From assembly GCA_008973525.1 (NCBI GenBank), contig WACJ01000274.1, forward strand, positions 1,612,001-1,676,000: 64,000 nt of DNA, written 5' to 3'. The notes beneath the pieces are model-generated. The model ran no database searches and had not been told where the DNA came from. It saw only the letters and a program-made list of their open reading frames with translations. Shown here piece after piece: positions 36,506 through 48,996 of this stretch (positions are counted from its first letter, which is position 1; each line of letters starts with the position of its first letter). The DNA comes from Stenopsyche tienmushanensis (taxonomy: Eukaryota > Arthropoda > Insecta > Trichoptera > Stenopsychidae). Both the position numbers and the translations under genes were made by a program.

Positions 36506-37794
36506 TTCCAGTAAAATCAAAAAAGTCATAATGTCGAACGTATGCGGAGTTTATTGTTTGATGATTTTTAAATTAACGGGATTCCTTCATATTAATGAAC
36601 AAGATTCTCGATAATTTATCAATTGAAAAATATCACATAGTCGTGGAGAAAATAAATTAAAGACATAGAATAATAACGAACAAAGTGTTACCAAAGGAAT
36701 TCCTCAAAAAAATACAAGCAATTGGCTTCAGAATTCTTGTAAAGTGACTTAATCAGAACACTTAAAAAGGTCGTCAATCCCCCAAAAAAAAACAATAAAA
36801 CAGTGCAATTGGATGGATTCAACACGAAATGCGAATGTTTATTCAAATAAAAGTGCATTCACACGAACCGACTCAATTGCAAACATTCCAGTTGATGAAA
36901 ACGTCCATGCAGATAGCGCACAATGCAATCGAACTTTTATTACATTCGGAAGCCAAATAATCTCCGGTCTAGACTTATTTGTTTAGCATTGATTGAATTT
37001 GAAAATGTATTAATTTTGATCTTCGCTAAATAGGTGTCGACGAAATTCCACCGAAGCCCGGCCGAATCGAGTCGTATGTATTTATGTCAGGAACGAGTTC
37101 GCCGAATTTTATTTACAACCGTTGATTTTAATTCACCGTGCGAGTTTCATTCAAACCAATAAATACGTTATTGTCGTTTCATATACGATACAACAATCGA
37201 AGACTGTTTTTGGTCGGAGTTTTCGCGTATTGTTGTATTCAAATGCGGATGACATCGCGACGGCATGCATCGATTTTCTAAATTATTCAGCGAGAAATCA
37301 GTCTGGGGCAGGGTAATTGAACCTGGTACAGGTCGTGTGACCCAATATAAAGCACATGAGGTAGAATTGAAGGCTCATTTATTTGAAAAAGGTAATTTAT
37401 ATTGTTCAAGAGTGACATGTGTCATCGGTGTACACACAAATGTTACCTACGTGTGAGCATTTTACATATTTTTTTTCAAAATTTCAGAGATTACTTTGGA
37501 TATTCAATGGTAAATATACAAAGTAGAATCACATGGAGAAAAACTAGACTTTGAAGATGCCCAAATCCCAAGATCATATTGCAGCCAAACATAGTGCAAT
37601 GGAAAAAGGCTTCTATATAATCGATGTGTTGCTGCTGTCGCCAAATGAATTAATCCAGGTATGAATTTAAATGATGGCGTTTGTGTGTTACCGCCTCACG
37701 GTATAGTCCACCGAAGACCGACCACTTGGCAAATACATAAAAAATCGACAGTTATAGTGCTTTATTTACCTGCGTATATGCGTCAACATAGCAC
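36506..37794. other. Unassigned sequence
   Basis: AT-rich. The frame at 37122-37456 is not recognised and lacks a convincing splice context. Confidence 0.5.
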
Positions 37795-38155
37795 ATACGC
37801 TAAACGTTTCGCATAACAAATTGTATACACAAACAATATTTTTACTATGCATATGTTATTCCCGCAAGTGTAAACAATACGTTGATACAGTTTTATCGCA
37901 ATCGGATGAACGGTATGGCAGCGCATTAAATACGGACAAACAAATATCGATTTTTATATATTAGACTAGCGAATACCCGGCATGCGTTGCAATGCCACAC
38001 GCGCTTAGTATTTATTTGAAATTGATACACGGATACCTTCTTGGATACACGCCCAATAATTCACCAAAGTTTCATCGCAATCGAATGAACGGTATAGGAA
38101 TGTATAGTCCGCAAACAAACATATTTCATTTTTATACATATATATAGATTGATGT
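37795..38155 (-). repeat. Repeat family E, inverted tandem copy
   Basis: Inverted relative to 29120-29420. Two units each carry a TCGCAATCGRATGAACGGTA block followed by a TTTTTATATAT or TTTTTATACATATATATAG end. Between them is GACTAGCGAATACCCGGCAT, a junction motif seen at ends of some interspersed elements in insects. Class undecided; helentron-associated is the leading idea. Confidence 0.65.
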
Positions 38156-38773
38156 ACAATCTGATGACGATTTATTGATTGTAGATCAAGTGCGAATATT
38201 AATGTCGGAAGGTCTCAATTGCATGCAAGCTTATGCTTTGTCTATTTCAAGCCATATATTTTTTGCATGGGCAAGAGATTTTATAGGGCTTCAGATGAAA
38301 GTGTTTTTTTAGCATGCGACATTTTTATTGCGACATACATTATCATTATGCAATAAAGGCGTTTAAACGACCATCAATGAAGCAAAAAACAATACTTTTT
38401 TAAACATTTTCAACATACAAAATAAGGATCTAGCCTTGAATACATTACATTTGTCAAGAGGGTGTATGGTTTTTATCCATATAGAGCAGTGGTTCCTAAC
38501 CTGGGGGGAATTACCCCCCGAGGGGTAAAACGGCTTTTCTGCGGGGGTAATGGCAATATTCATTTTCAGTATGTAGATATAATAATAAAATGACAGATGA
38601 GCGTCATATGGCTTGCACTCTCTTCCAAGAAGTCTCTCACTGTGTTCTAATGCCTTTCTAGTAATCCTTCTCGCAAGGAGAGGGATGAAGAGACGAGAGA
38701 CGGAGACGATACAGTTTCAATTTACTCGAGCACTAATTTGCACTTTCGCATTTGTGAGAGTATTTTAAGTGAA

Positions 38774-38981
38774 ATGACTTCTTCTTCTGGAAAAAAAGCG
38801 CTTGTATAAAGAAGCATTTCTACAATGGGGTTTCACGAATATTGTTGACAGGAATATGGAAAAACCTCAGTGTGTTATATGTAATAAAGTTCTTGGTACA
38901 GAGAACATGAAACCGAGCAAACTTAAAGAACATTTCGAGAATGTTCACAAGGAGTTGGCAGGTAAAAAATTCGATTTTTGA
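38774..38981 (+). pseudogene. BED zinc-finger N-terminus of a hAT transposase (ZBED-like)
   Basis: From an ATG at 38774 (MTSSSGKK) the frame breaks within an A-run near 38791-38797 and continues one frame over from about 38798 as YKEAFLQWGFTNIVD, then PQCVICNKVLGTENMKPSKL and KEHFENVHKELAGKK to a TGA at 38979-38981. The C-x2-C and H-x4-H residues of a BED finger are all present. In hAT transposases this domain binds the element ends. The dimerisation and DDE catalytic parts are absent. One indel in the homopolymer explains the frame break. The same arrangement is known from ZBED5-like genes, but here it sits between hAT ends, so it is transposon-derived. Confidence 0.88.
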
Positions 38982-39074
38982 TTTCTTAAAAAAAAGTGTT
39001 CGCAATTGGACTAAACCTAAAATTAAAAAAAACTTGCAAATGCAAAACAATTTCAACTTTCACATTAACCATCA

Positions 39075-39378
39075 TTAACCCCTTCAACGTTTTGATTCAT
39101 TGTTAAAAGTGTCATCCATAGTGACGCGATCTTTTTGCCTTTTCGATCTTTTCGCATCATATCTAATGTACGAAAATAGTATATCATTAAGCTCGAACAA
39201 GTCAGTTCCCGAGATGAATCATTCTTACATTTAACGTACGCAACAATGCAATCGTACATATCCGTCATTTTCTATTGAGGTTTGCTTAGCTTTCACAATG
39301 CGGATATATCCGTCATACCCACTTTGCATGGACTTTGGTCTTGACGGATATATACGTCATATCCGCTTAAGGGGTTAA
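39075..39378. mobile_element. TTAA-bounded MITE (family G) nested in the hAT element
   Basis: TTAACCCCTT at 39075 and AAGGGGTTAA ending 39378 give a 304-bp unit with TTAA at both ends. Interior text differs from family A. It holds several variants of the near-palindrome GGATATATCCGTCA around 39257-39365. Non-coding. Being inside the hAT, it arrived later. Confidence 0.8.
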
Positions 39379-39562
39379 ATTAATGAAGAAAGTATGTTAA
39401 AATTGTAATTTCCTATAGTTTTGTGCAATTTCATGATAAATAAAGGCTATTTGTATGTATTATATATGTTGTTTTCTTCAACAAAATTTTAAAGGGGGGG
39501 GTAAAATCAGTTTCCCTGATAGGCTATAGGGCTAATGAGACTAAAAAGGTTAGGAAACACTG

Positions 39563-41084
39563 ATATAGAGGAAATAAAAATGTAATCGCTTGTGTTTTGA
39601 CAACATTTTATAGGGTCGCTTTATTATAATAGCAAAGTTCATCGCATAATTTTAGTTAAGCACGACACAAATAGTAGACATTAAATTCACATCATCGAAA
39701 TGTTTTCGGTCATCCATCTTCGTTTGGATTGTAAAATGGTTGCATACACACGACGCTTTGACATAAGACCAGTCAGTGGGGAGTTGTTTATTTTTAAATT
39801 CAGTTTGGCGCTAAAGTTAAAAATATCGGCCATAAAAAACGGGTGATTCACAAATAAAGAAATCCATTCATACTAATTTGATGATCCCTTTGACCGCTTT
39901 CTAAGAATTTTACATAAAAGGATTTCACTGTGGATAATTTTAAGTCCGAAAGGTCGCCTGAAGGATTGCGCTTCGACAGTCCCAACAACGGCTTGTGCAT
40001 AAATATTTTTTGAAGAGATGTTAATTCGTTTATGTACAAGCTGAAATTTATGTTTCTCAACGCGAGCCTCTTTGTCCGAAAACTTGGATGCCTAAAATAG
40101 TAAAAGGTCAGACGAAAGTTGAGAACGCATCTCATGGAGTGCATTTATTTGTTCTTTTGAGCTTCTGAGGATTTCCATAGTTTATTTGCTCTTCTTGGAA
40201 ATATTAATTTTTGTCCGCGTGTTATGTTTATTATCTTGCGTGAAATGTTTGTTGATTAGAAAAACCGTAGGCAAATCGACGTCCATTGTTGTGTTCATAT
40301 TTGACAATTTTAGTTTATAAAAAAAAAAGTTTGGTCTAGACGGCAGACATTGCGGCCAACTTGCGTGTCTATTTTGATTACGGAATAGCACAGCGTACTT
40401 TTTGCCAATCTAATTTATGTTTTAATTAGTTTTAAGTTGCAATGAACCTAAGTGGACATCAGAATTCAAACATTAATTAAATACATTAAATATCTAACAA
40501 AGACATACAATACATTTAATGCACATGTTGCAAAATAACAAAAAAAAATCGCCCAGACATCAAGATAACAAATCGAAATTCGACATAGAAAAACACCCCA
40601 ATGGATTTATTTTGCGCAGTATTTGAAAAAAAAAACTATTTTGCATTTATTCCATTGTTGCCATTGATTTGTATGTGGCACAAACTCTGATTCAAAAAGC
40701 GCTCTTAATGATAGGGATCTCTAAAAAAATATATGTCTGTATAACCAGACAACAATCTATTTAGTCATTCAGAACATGAAGGACAGAAGGTCTCGACCTG
40801 TAGACATCCAGTTTTGATTATGTGAAACCTGTAGTCGTAACTTAACACCTTGCACGTTTTGCGTATAGCACATTCTCAAAGTAGTTTTGTAATGGTAATC
40901 CAAACGTGGTTTCATAAAATATCGCAACAAAAAATGACATTCAAATCAACGACAGGTGCCGAAATTGAATATGCAGAATTTTCCTAATGAAATCCTTTGT
41001 CTAGGAGCTATTTAACGCTTCAAATGCGCATAATTGGCATAATAATAACCATTTTATTAATGTGATCGAATTTAAAGATTTGTC
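39563..41084. other. Unassigned sequence
   Basis: No feature recognised. Open frames of 60-98 codons lack motifs. Confidence 0.5.
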
Positions 41085-41290
41085 ATTAAATTTAGATCTA
41101 CAAAGCTGTTTTTTTGTCTACAAGTAGCTTACGCTATTTTTTATCAAATAGCCGTCATCTACTTTCGATACAAGGTAGTTAGGGCTTTGATATATATGGC
41201 TAAAGTTGTAGTGCGTAAATTTGACTGAAGTATTGCAATATTCAAAAGATTGCAATGCAATATGTATTATAAGCAACTACAATATATTTT
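41085..41290 (+). repeat. Dispersed repeat family D, partial copy
   Basis: Shares TTTTGTCTACAAGTAG, GTCATCTACTTTCGATACAA and GGCTAAAGTTGTAG with 51530-51870. The 3' part diverges. Confidence 0.7.
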
Positions 41291-41824
41291 CAGTCTTGTA
41301 GGTACATATAAGACATTTATATAATATTTATTTTAGTTGTTTCCATCAAGGATAAGATGTAGATTTGATAAAGTGCATTCAAGATAAGTTTGGAATAAAA
41401 TCAGTATTTAACGTCGATGGAAAGTGTATAATCAATGGATTTCACTATTTGGGAAAGGATGAGAGACGAAATCACTTAATTCCATTTGAGGAGAGTTTAT
41501 TGTTCTGAAGCTGATGGAAGCATTTATAGGACGTATGAACGCAATAATAGACACGAACGTTTCCCTGCTCACAAAACCACTTGCAATAAGGACTACTATT
41601 GTTGGAATAATCCGTGGAAATAAACGAGAAATGCCCAAATTTGTCAAATAACAGTGTGCAAAAGTAAACAAAAAAAAGTGTTTCTATTAAGATCCATGTA
41701 AATAACTCAATAAAACAGAAAGAAATATTATCTTGATAGCCTCGCGATCAATATTGCTCGGTTCCCATTGGGGCTTGCATTATCGGTTAATCGCGAATCG
41801 AGTGCCGATACAGACATTTCATAA
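41291..41824. other. Unassigned sequence
   Basis: Nothing recognised. Confidence 0.5.
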
Positions 41825-42266
41825 TTAACCCATAAAGGAGTACTATCCCAGGGTCTGGGACCCCCCTCCACTTTTCAGAACGAGCACTTTTGTACATTGA
41901 GCTCGGAGACAGACAGAGACAGAGAGAGAATGTAGCGCATATTATCGACTAATAATGATTTCGATTTCAAGTTTGTTATTTGTTTACGCAAAGAAATTAC
42001 CGAATATTGTGTGCTATCAACAGTGTTTATTTATTTAATTGTTGAATGAGTCTTTGTCCGATTATCATTGCCTTGTAAAGCAGGAGTAAATGAATCGATT
42101 TTTTTCGTATTGTTTATGTAAAAAAATTACATGGTCTTGTATGCTATCAACAGTATTTATTTACAATTGAATTAAGATTGTCTTACGCTGATAGGAGCTG
42201 ACAGAAAGTAATCGGTGTAAAGCGATTATGGCGTCAACGACTTCATCGATTTTAAATTTGTTGAGT
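41825..42266 (+). mobile_element. TTAA MITE family A, long form with duplicated core
   Basis: Starts TTAACCCATAA at 41825. It contains GAGCACTTTTGTACATTGAG, a GACAGAGACAGAGAGAG stretch and two copies of the core (TTGTGTGCTATCAACAGTGT near 42007 and TTGTATGCTATCAACAGTAT near 42137). It ends in GTCAACGACTTCATCGAT plus a TTTAAATTT block, matching the inverted long copy at 61935-62490. The right TTAA has decayed. Non-coding. Confidence 0.75.
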
Positions 42267-42499
42267 TTATGGCAGTTGTCGGTGCGAAATTAGCACAACA
42301 AAAGTATCGAATCAGGATGAGCGTTTTCATCTACGAGACAAATGCGTACAAAATTCCAAAATTTGTCAAATTTTATCGACCCATCTGCAAAAAAATCTGT
42401 ATGAAGGAAGGAAGAGGAGTATTTTTTCATTCTAATACAAATGCTAATATATACAAACTGTTTTTTATATTTTTATTATAATTTATATCCAAATTCCTT

Positions 42500-42601
42500 C
42501 ACCAGTATATTTACCGGTAAATAATCGATAAACCGGTAATGAGAGAGTTTTTTTTACCGTTTTACCGGTAATTACAATTTGACGGTAAATTGCCAGTCCT
42601 A
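42500..42601 (-). mobile_element. hAT-like terminal fragment, inverted partner of 35857
   Basis: Contains TTTACCGGTAAATAATCG and ends TTGCCAGTCCTA at 42601, the complement of the 35857 end. See that entry for the limits of the assignment. Confidence 0.5.
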
Positions 42602-43838
42602 GTTTTCATCCGAATTTGATCAAATCATTAATTATCCGATCTCATGGAAACATCAACAAAATTTTATTGTAAGATATGTATAATTTGCTTTTGGGCAATT
42701 CCTTTTCATGTTTTATATCCTGTGCACCTGTTGTACCTGCCTAGTCATGGCTTTATATTCATAATCAAAATGTTTGCGTTTCATGTTTATGTCAATCCAT
42801 TTTAGCATATTGGGATGATCGCGGATGATAAATACTGTTCGTGCACGCTCAAAATGCTAAATTATAGCCAACTTTTCGCTCAGTGCTAAATTTCATAATC
42901 AATTTATCAAACGAGATGATTATCTTCCACTGTGGTAACAACCGTTAATTTGATGCCATCCACTCCATTCGCCGTCGATTATAAATTGCCTATCTGCCTC
43001 TTGTCGGTGCGATGCGCAAGCGTTCTGATGGTAAGATCAGACTCGGCTGTACCGAGAGCAGTGCCGAATTATTTAATTAAGGCATGGACGCCCTTTTCCG
43101 GTGCAGACATCTCGCCGAACCCACATCGCATTGCTAATTACGCATTTCGCACATGAAAATAAAATATAGCGAGATTAAACCATAAAAATGTCAGTGACCG
43201 AGCCCGTCTGCAGATGCAAGTGACCGTGTCAGGTATATTTGTGCGTCCATCACTGCAGTGACAATCAACCTTTTTATCGGCGATGATTTGCCAAAGATTG
43301 AGAGTCGATTGCAAGACGGCCTTGAACTCGCCTTCTAGTATAAATTTTCAATATGACGTGCGTATAATAGATTAGAAATACATATTCAATTCATTCACTT
43401 ATATAAATGAATGATATTACAATCCATTTACTAAATTGATACGGCAGCATTAATAATAGCTTGCGTCTCGCTCGCACTCGCTGCTCAAATGGGAATTGTT
43501 TTATTTTTATCTCCATAGCATCAATTCGAGATTGCGTAACAAAAGAGACGGCACGCGTCAAAGGCGCGCGAGAAAGCGAGACGCACGATACAATGTCGAT
43601 CAATTGCTGAAATATCAAGCGATCTATTGCATTGATATCAAATCAATAATATAATCATCATATCATTCGAATGAAGGGAATCGATGGCGCTTTTCAATGA
43701 TTCATATTTAGAATTAATATTTTTGAGCGCGTTTCATTTTGATTAATATTCACAGTGGGTGAACTTACTTTTGGTTATCAAAAAGGAGCCACCCAAGCTG
43801 TCATAACTTTTATGACCGCTTCGACATTGATCGGTTCT
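42602..43838. other. Unassigned sequence with GC-richer patches
   Basis: The patch 42915-43160 is less AT-rich, open in one frame for about 74 codons and rich in TAATTA-type sites. The patch 43450-43600 has an 11-bp inverted pair TGCGTCTCGCT/AGCGAGACGCA (43462 and 43575) with several CGAG/CTCG strings. Either could be regulatory; no gene is recognised. Confidence 0.4.
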
Positions 43839-44108
43839 CAGAAGAGACTGCTTTTGTAAAAGCGTCGAGTTTTGTCAGAATTGCACACATGAGTGACGCA
43901 AAACCTACAGGATGCAAAGGTCGTTTCACCTCTAAATTATTGTATCGCATCCTGTCCTACGGAGGCTGTTAATGGTCTTATTTTTGCAGACGAGAAATGT
44001 GGGCTGACTGATTTACACCATAACTTACACTGCCTACATACGAAGGAGCTTTTGTAAAAGTGTCCGCTTTCTGCATTGTTATGCAAGCTTAGCGCCGCAA
44101 TTGGAACG
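43839..44108 (+). repeat. Imperfect local duplication, about 200-base offset
   Basis: CTTTTGTAAAAG occurs at about 43851 and 44049. In each copy it is followed by a similarly spaced GTC..TTT..TTG..CGC(C)GCAA pattern over about 65 bases. Confidence 0.55.
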
Positions 44109-44534
44109 ACGCCATTAGATCGAGGGCTGCGAATGAGCTTTTTTTCTCTTAAAAACTGCCAAAATATAATTTCACATAATTTATTTGATCAATCATCTTG
44201 ATTGACATGTTTATGCGATGTTTTCATCCGATAAGATAAATATTTTTTTCATGTGTGAGCTTTCGGATTTAAGATGGCAATACAGCAAACCAAACGACAA
44301 GAAGTAATCCCGCGCGAAAGCTTTAATAATACCCTATCATCAAAGATTTATCATCAAAGGGAAGCGGAATAAATTGATTAAATTTGAATGTATAGTAATA
44401 GGACTTGTCGATTTCCAAAAAACCGGTATTGAAAACCCGGTTTTAGGCAAAAATTGTGACATTTGAATCGTTCACTTGACAGTGTTTAACCATTTGAACT
44501 CCTATGTCGAGGCTATATTATATTTGGTATTTCG

Positions 44535-44723
44535 TTAACCTTTTCGAACCGGAGAGCAGACATGCTACGACGAGCTTGATAACGAACCAAGCTCAATAAA
44601 TAAACATTAACACCGTTGATAGCACATAATATTTCTTAATTTTCAACTTGCATGGCATCTGCTTTCTTTTGTTCATCTATTTTTGCTTATTAATTTGTTG
44701 TTAAAATAAAAGGATAGGGTTAC
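44535..44723 (+). mobile_element. TTAA MITE family A, diverged copy
   Basis: Starts TTAACCTTTTCGAACC and carries a core-like stretch CACCGTTGATAGCACATAAT. A decayed right end, AGGGTTAC, is at about 44723. It lies inside a 960-bp interval bounded by AAACCGG-rich sequences (44402-45362) that may themselves be hAT-like ends. Confidence 0.6.
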
Positions 44724-47338
44724 CGTGCAAGTCTGCCAGTTTACTTCTGAAGCAGTAGATTTTGCAAAGGAGTGATGATACTCGGCTAATGACGTCAGTC
44801 CAAAACAGTCAAGGGGGAATAATAAAATTGGTTAACGATAAGAATGATGCGAGTATCTTAATTATCAAAACAAACGCCTGTTTTAAAGACAACACGAACA
44901 AAAATCGTCTTATCTTATCCGATTATAGCGATTTCAGTTAATTGTAACTAAATTTTATTTAGAAATAAGATCGTCATTAAAATACAGATCAGTTGATGTA
45001 TTATATTTTCAGGAAACGTATTTCCTAAATCAAGCAGAATAAACTAGAATTAATATTTAATTTTTTGGCTTCAATAACTTTGTACAACTTTTTGCAATAA
45101 TAACTACCAATTTTATTATGATGTTCTGGTAATTTAATTTAAAATTAGCTAAAACATGTTTAATTGCACGTGCCGATGATTTTATTTTTTATTTTTCTGG
45201 TTATTATATTATATTTCATAATGTTTAAATGTAAATACACTTAAATACATCTGTTATTTTAATTTTATATTTCGTGTATTTCTTAAAACCGAAAACCGGC
45301 GGAAACCGGTTTAGTTCGAAAACCAAAAACCAGTTTTGAAGAATGTCGGTTTTTCTTGAAGCCCAACATAATAGCTTATATCATAATTTGCTTTCCCATT
45401 GTCTTGAAGAATTCAATTATTTAAAAATAATAATATACACATGTTAAATGATTTCTTAGAAATGCAAAAATAAGCCCGTAGCTCGGGACACATTAATTAT
45501 TAGCAATAGTGCGAGACGAAGGTTAGTCACAAAGTTCATTCTGGTTCAGCTCATCAAATTGACGCTGGATCAGAAACGAACCGCTTTAATCCATCTTCCA
45601 ACTGAATGTTTTCTCAATTAGCAGTTTATTATATGAATTTAGCTCCTCTTGGTAATTTATTTTGGCATGTGTATGATGAAGAATGATACATTTGCGAGCT
45701 TTGTGGATTATTTGATTAAAATGGTTTTAAGCCTTGGATAAAGGATAATTAATTTCAGATAGTACGAAAGCCACCAACAAAAACAAATAAAAATCAAAGT
45801 GCTCCTATTTAATATTTTGCACAGACATACTTGCTTCAACATAATCGCAATTTTTTTTATATACAAAACAACAAATTACATAGCTAATTTTACCCAAGTA
45901 AAATGCCAAAACTGCGAGATAAGAGCGCTAGGAATTGAATTTATTACGTATGGAGAAGTTTGACGATAAAGAAAGAGGTCAAAAATTAAAACTAAACATG
46001 TCATGTCATTACTTCTCGATAGTCCCTTAAGCCATATTTGCCGATTTTTGATCCCAATTACTCTTAATAAATGTATGTAATTGTAATAATATTTGACATG
46101 CAATTAAAAGGGAATAACGTGTATTAATTTATTGCATTTTTAAAATAACCATAAAAACGCTTAAAAGCCGGTAAAAAAATATCAAAATCGGAAGCTTTTA
46201 TATTATTTTATCTGTAAATAGATTGTAGTTTGATGAACAATTTTTAAACATATGTATCAATTCACTCCTTTAATATGTAAGATGATCGAATTAATAATCT
46301 CATTGTAAATTCAATGATTTATGAGCAAAAGTGTTGCTCTTTAGACATTGATAAAGCGTTGTCTAAGTCTGATATGTGCCACACGCACGTGGGTTTAAAA
46401 ATATTACATTCTACAAATCCGAATCAGATATTTTAATGGGAAATCCAACAGAATATTTGCATTAGTGTGTGGTTTTATTCATTGATTTTGGTTTAATTTG
46501 ATTTACGTATTTGCTTCATTTCCAAACCGCAATTTACTTATCGCAATCAAATAATCAAATTAATCAAACGTCAACCAAAATTAAATAAAACTTAATCATA
46601 ACGGCAATTTCTCATCTATGTTACATAATTATAAACAATGTTATGTGAATAAATTGAAATTTTTATTACAAATTTGAACCGGGGATCCAAAGACTAACGA
46701 TAAAAGAACATTCTAGGAAGTAAAATTTATCTAAATTTCTAGAAATGTTTGATAAGGTTCTCGCCACAATTTTTTTTAGCGATGATATAAGAGAAGGCGG
46801 TACTACTGTAATTTTTAATTGGATTTTTTAAATGTTATCCTTGTTGATTACTTAATAGTTTTTATTGTTTGATAAAACTGCATTTATTCAAAGGCATTAT
46901 CATCATGGTCAACTAAAATAGTTCATCAACAATACATTTGTGTATGAAAAATAATCTGCGCCCTTTCTCTTCATAATCATATATGAATAGAGTTTTTAGA
47001 AGAAAATTTGACAGTCATCGACAAATGTTATTTAATAAACGTAAACATGTCATGTAAATATAAATAGATTATTTTTGTAACGCAGAATCAAGTTTATTAG
47101 TTCCATTAATCGTAATCCCTCGTTAATCGCGATCATCCCCAGAACATACGTCACGTGATTAATTGCTGTTAGCTATATCTGATATTTAGGCTTTGTAATC
47201 AAAAATATTATCGAAGTATATCATAACAGAATGTGATAGCCCTCATGATATTCAAAAGCTATTTGTCATCATAGACATAGATCTTAACACGCATTTACTG
47301 TAATGAGTAAGTTTCCAACTCATAAGGAAATTCCCACG
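44724..47338. other. Unassigned AT-rich sequence
   Basis: AAACCGG-rich stretch near 45285-45362; otherwise nothing recognised. Confidence 0.5.
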
Positions 47339-47374
47339 ACTCGATCATAACACTACAAAGTGTTATGATCGAGT
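47339..47374. repeat. Perfect 16-bp palindromic hairpin, 4-nt loop
   Basis: ACTCGATCATAACACT and AGTGTTATGATCGAGT are exact complements separated by ACAA. The stem has no mismatch, which is far beyond the other short inverted repeats seen here and implies recent origin or selection. Confidence 0.95.
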
Positions 47375-48996
47375 AGAAACATCTTTGTGATGATTTCATG
47401 GTCGTTTATTGTTTACAATATAATCTAAATGACTAACATCAGATCTTTGGCGGAAAGTGTCGGAACAAAAATTTTGAGACCGATGAACAAATGCCAATGA
47501 TTTCGATGCGTTTATAGCTTCTTGCCTGTACGTATGCGTAATTTATTTTAAGACATCTCAACACAGCGCCTGACTGTTGAACGTTTTTCAACAGCTCTTA
47601 ACAGACAAACGATGCATGTGGCCGAAAAAAATCCATATGACATACGAAGCGTTATTGATACGGTTGAAAATAGACGAGTTTCCCGAGGAAGCGTCGAGGA
47701 ACAGCGATTGGATTTTGCTTCTTGTTTACGCGCAGGTGCTTTTTATTCACGGAAAACGGGATTAACCTTCAGAGATGATGGGACACGATAAGTCGTTACA
47801 CTTTGCAGCAGCCACGTAAGAAAAAAAGATGACGGAAACAAAGAGCATAAGTTACGGTGACAGTAGAAAGCGAATCACTGGAAACTCGCCAGATGAACCG
47901 CGCTCTGAATTATATCTTCTACACTACAACAAACGGTAGGAATGCATGAAAATATTTATCATCTTCTATTATAAAATCATAATTTTTCGTTTTATGTTTA
48001 AATACGAAGCAAAACGGAAAAATACTAAATCTGTTCAACGAAAGCGTGTTGGAGATTGTGGGCGTTTTACAAACGACTTGGATGGCTTGTAAATAATTTT
48101 TAAAGCGATATAATGTTATAGAAATGTCAATATTTCTCAGCCGAAAGATGATCAAATTTGACAGCCAACGATGGTGTATATGTCAAATATATTACAGGAT
48201 AAATGTAGCTGATTCCACGTAGTTTATTTCAATTCATGGAACATTCATTTATTGGTTTTACATTGACATATGTACCTTGTATTTCAAGCATGTTGCGGAA
48301 AATTACACGAAAAATTAATAATAGATAATTCCAAAAATTAATGCAACTTATTGTGTAATTACAGAAGTGCTTTAAATAATTCGATCTACAGTTTTCAATG
48401 TTGGTAAAAGACTTCGAAAATAAGTCCTAGAATAAATGTACCGAGCATTGTCACATGGTTAAACTTGAGGATAGGAGTGTGTGTAAATCCAGAAAAATTC
48501 AGGATAATTATAAGGAACTACTAAGGCATAACATGACCGATGTATGAAAGATTCAAAATTAATGAATAGATCTCGCCAAAAATATGGATTTATAATATTG
48601 GAAAGAAATATCAATATTTTTGGAAATAAGTGTTTAGTTTTGTAAAATTTAGAAAAAAAGTGATTCCGACTGAAAAATATAGCGGCGATAGTATTATGCA
48701 TTGGGGTTGTTAATTTGTTTTTCATTGATGAAATAATAGATATTCAGGGTATTTCAATAAAGACGCTCAAAGTTTGTTTGATTATAACAGCAATATTACT
48801 AAGTAACACCTATAAATTGATTGTGAATTATTCAATAATATATGGCAAATTAACCAAAAAAGATTATAGTGTGAAAGAAACTGTGCAAATTCATCTAATT
48901 TTATTTCTCAAAATCAGTGCTCCGTTCGAGAAATGTTTCGCCAAAAAGATCATCTATAGTTATGAGGTCCATTTTTTAATGCTATCTATCCACATA
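47375..48996. other. Unassigned sequence
   Basis: The stretch 47570-47900 is less AT-rich and open for about 62 codons, with GTTTCCCGAGGAAGCGTCG and a possible donor CGCAG|GTGC, but no family is recognised. The rest is AT-rich. Confidence 0.4.

Larger units (their letters stand above)
38487..39562 (+). mobile_element. hAT transposon, both ends and perfect 8-bp target duplication
   Basis: The left end CAGTGGTTCCTAACCT at 38487 and right end AGGTTAGGAAACACTG ending at 39562 are inverted with two mismatches. The flanking ATATAGAG at 38479-38486 is repeated exactly at 39563-39570. An 8-bp duplication is diagnostic of hAT elements. The 1076-bp copy is shorter than autonomous hATs (about 2.5-4 kb) and keeps only a BED finger relic, plus a later TTAA element at 39075-39378. 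Confidence 0.92.

Noticed and set aside
41905..41940. GACAGAGA microsatellite-like stretch
   Set aside because: The same stretch is part of MITE family A in other copies, so it is not an independent microsatellite.
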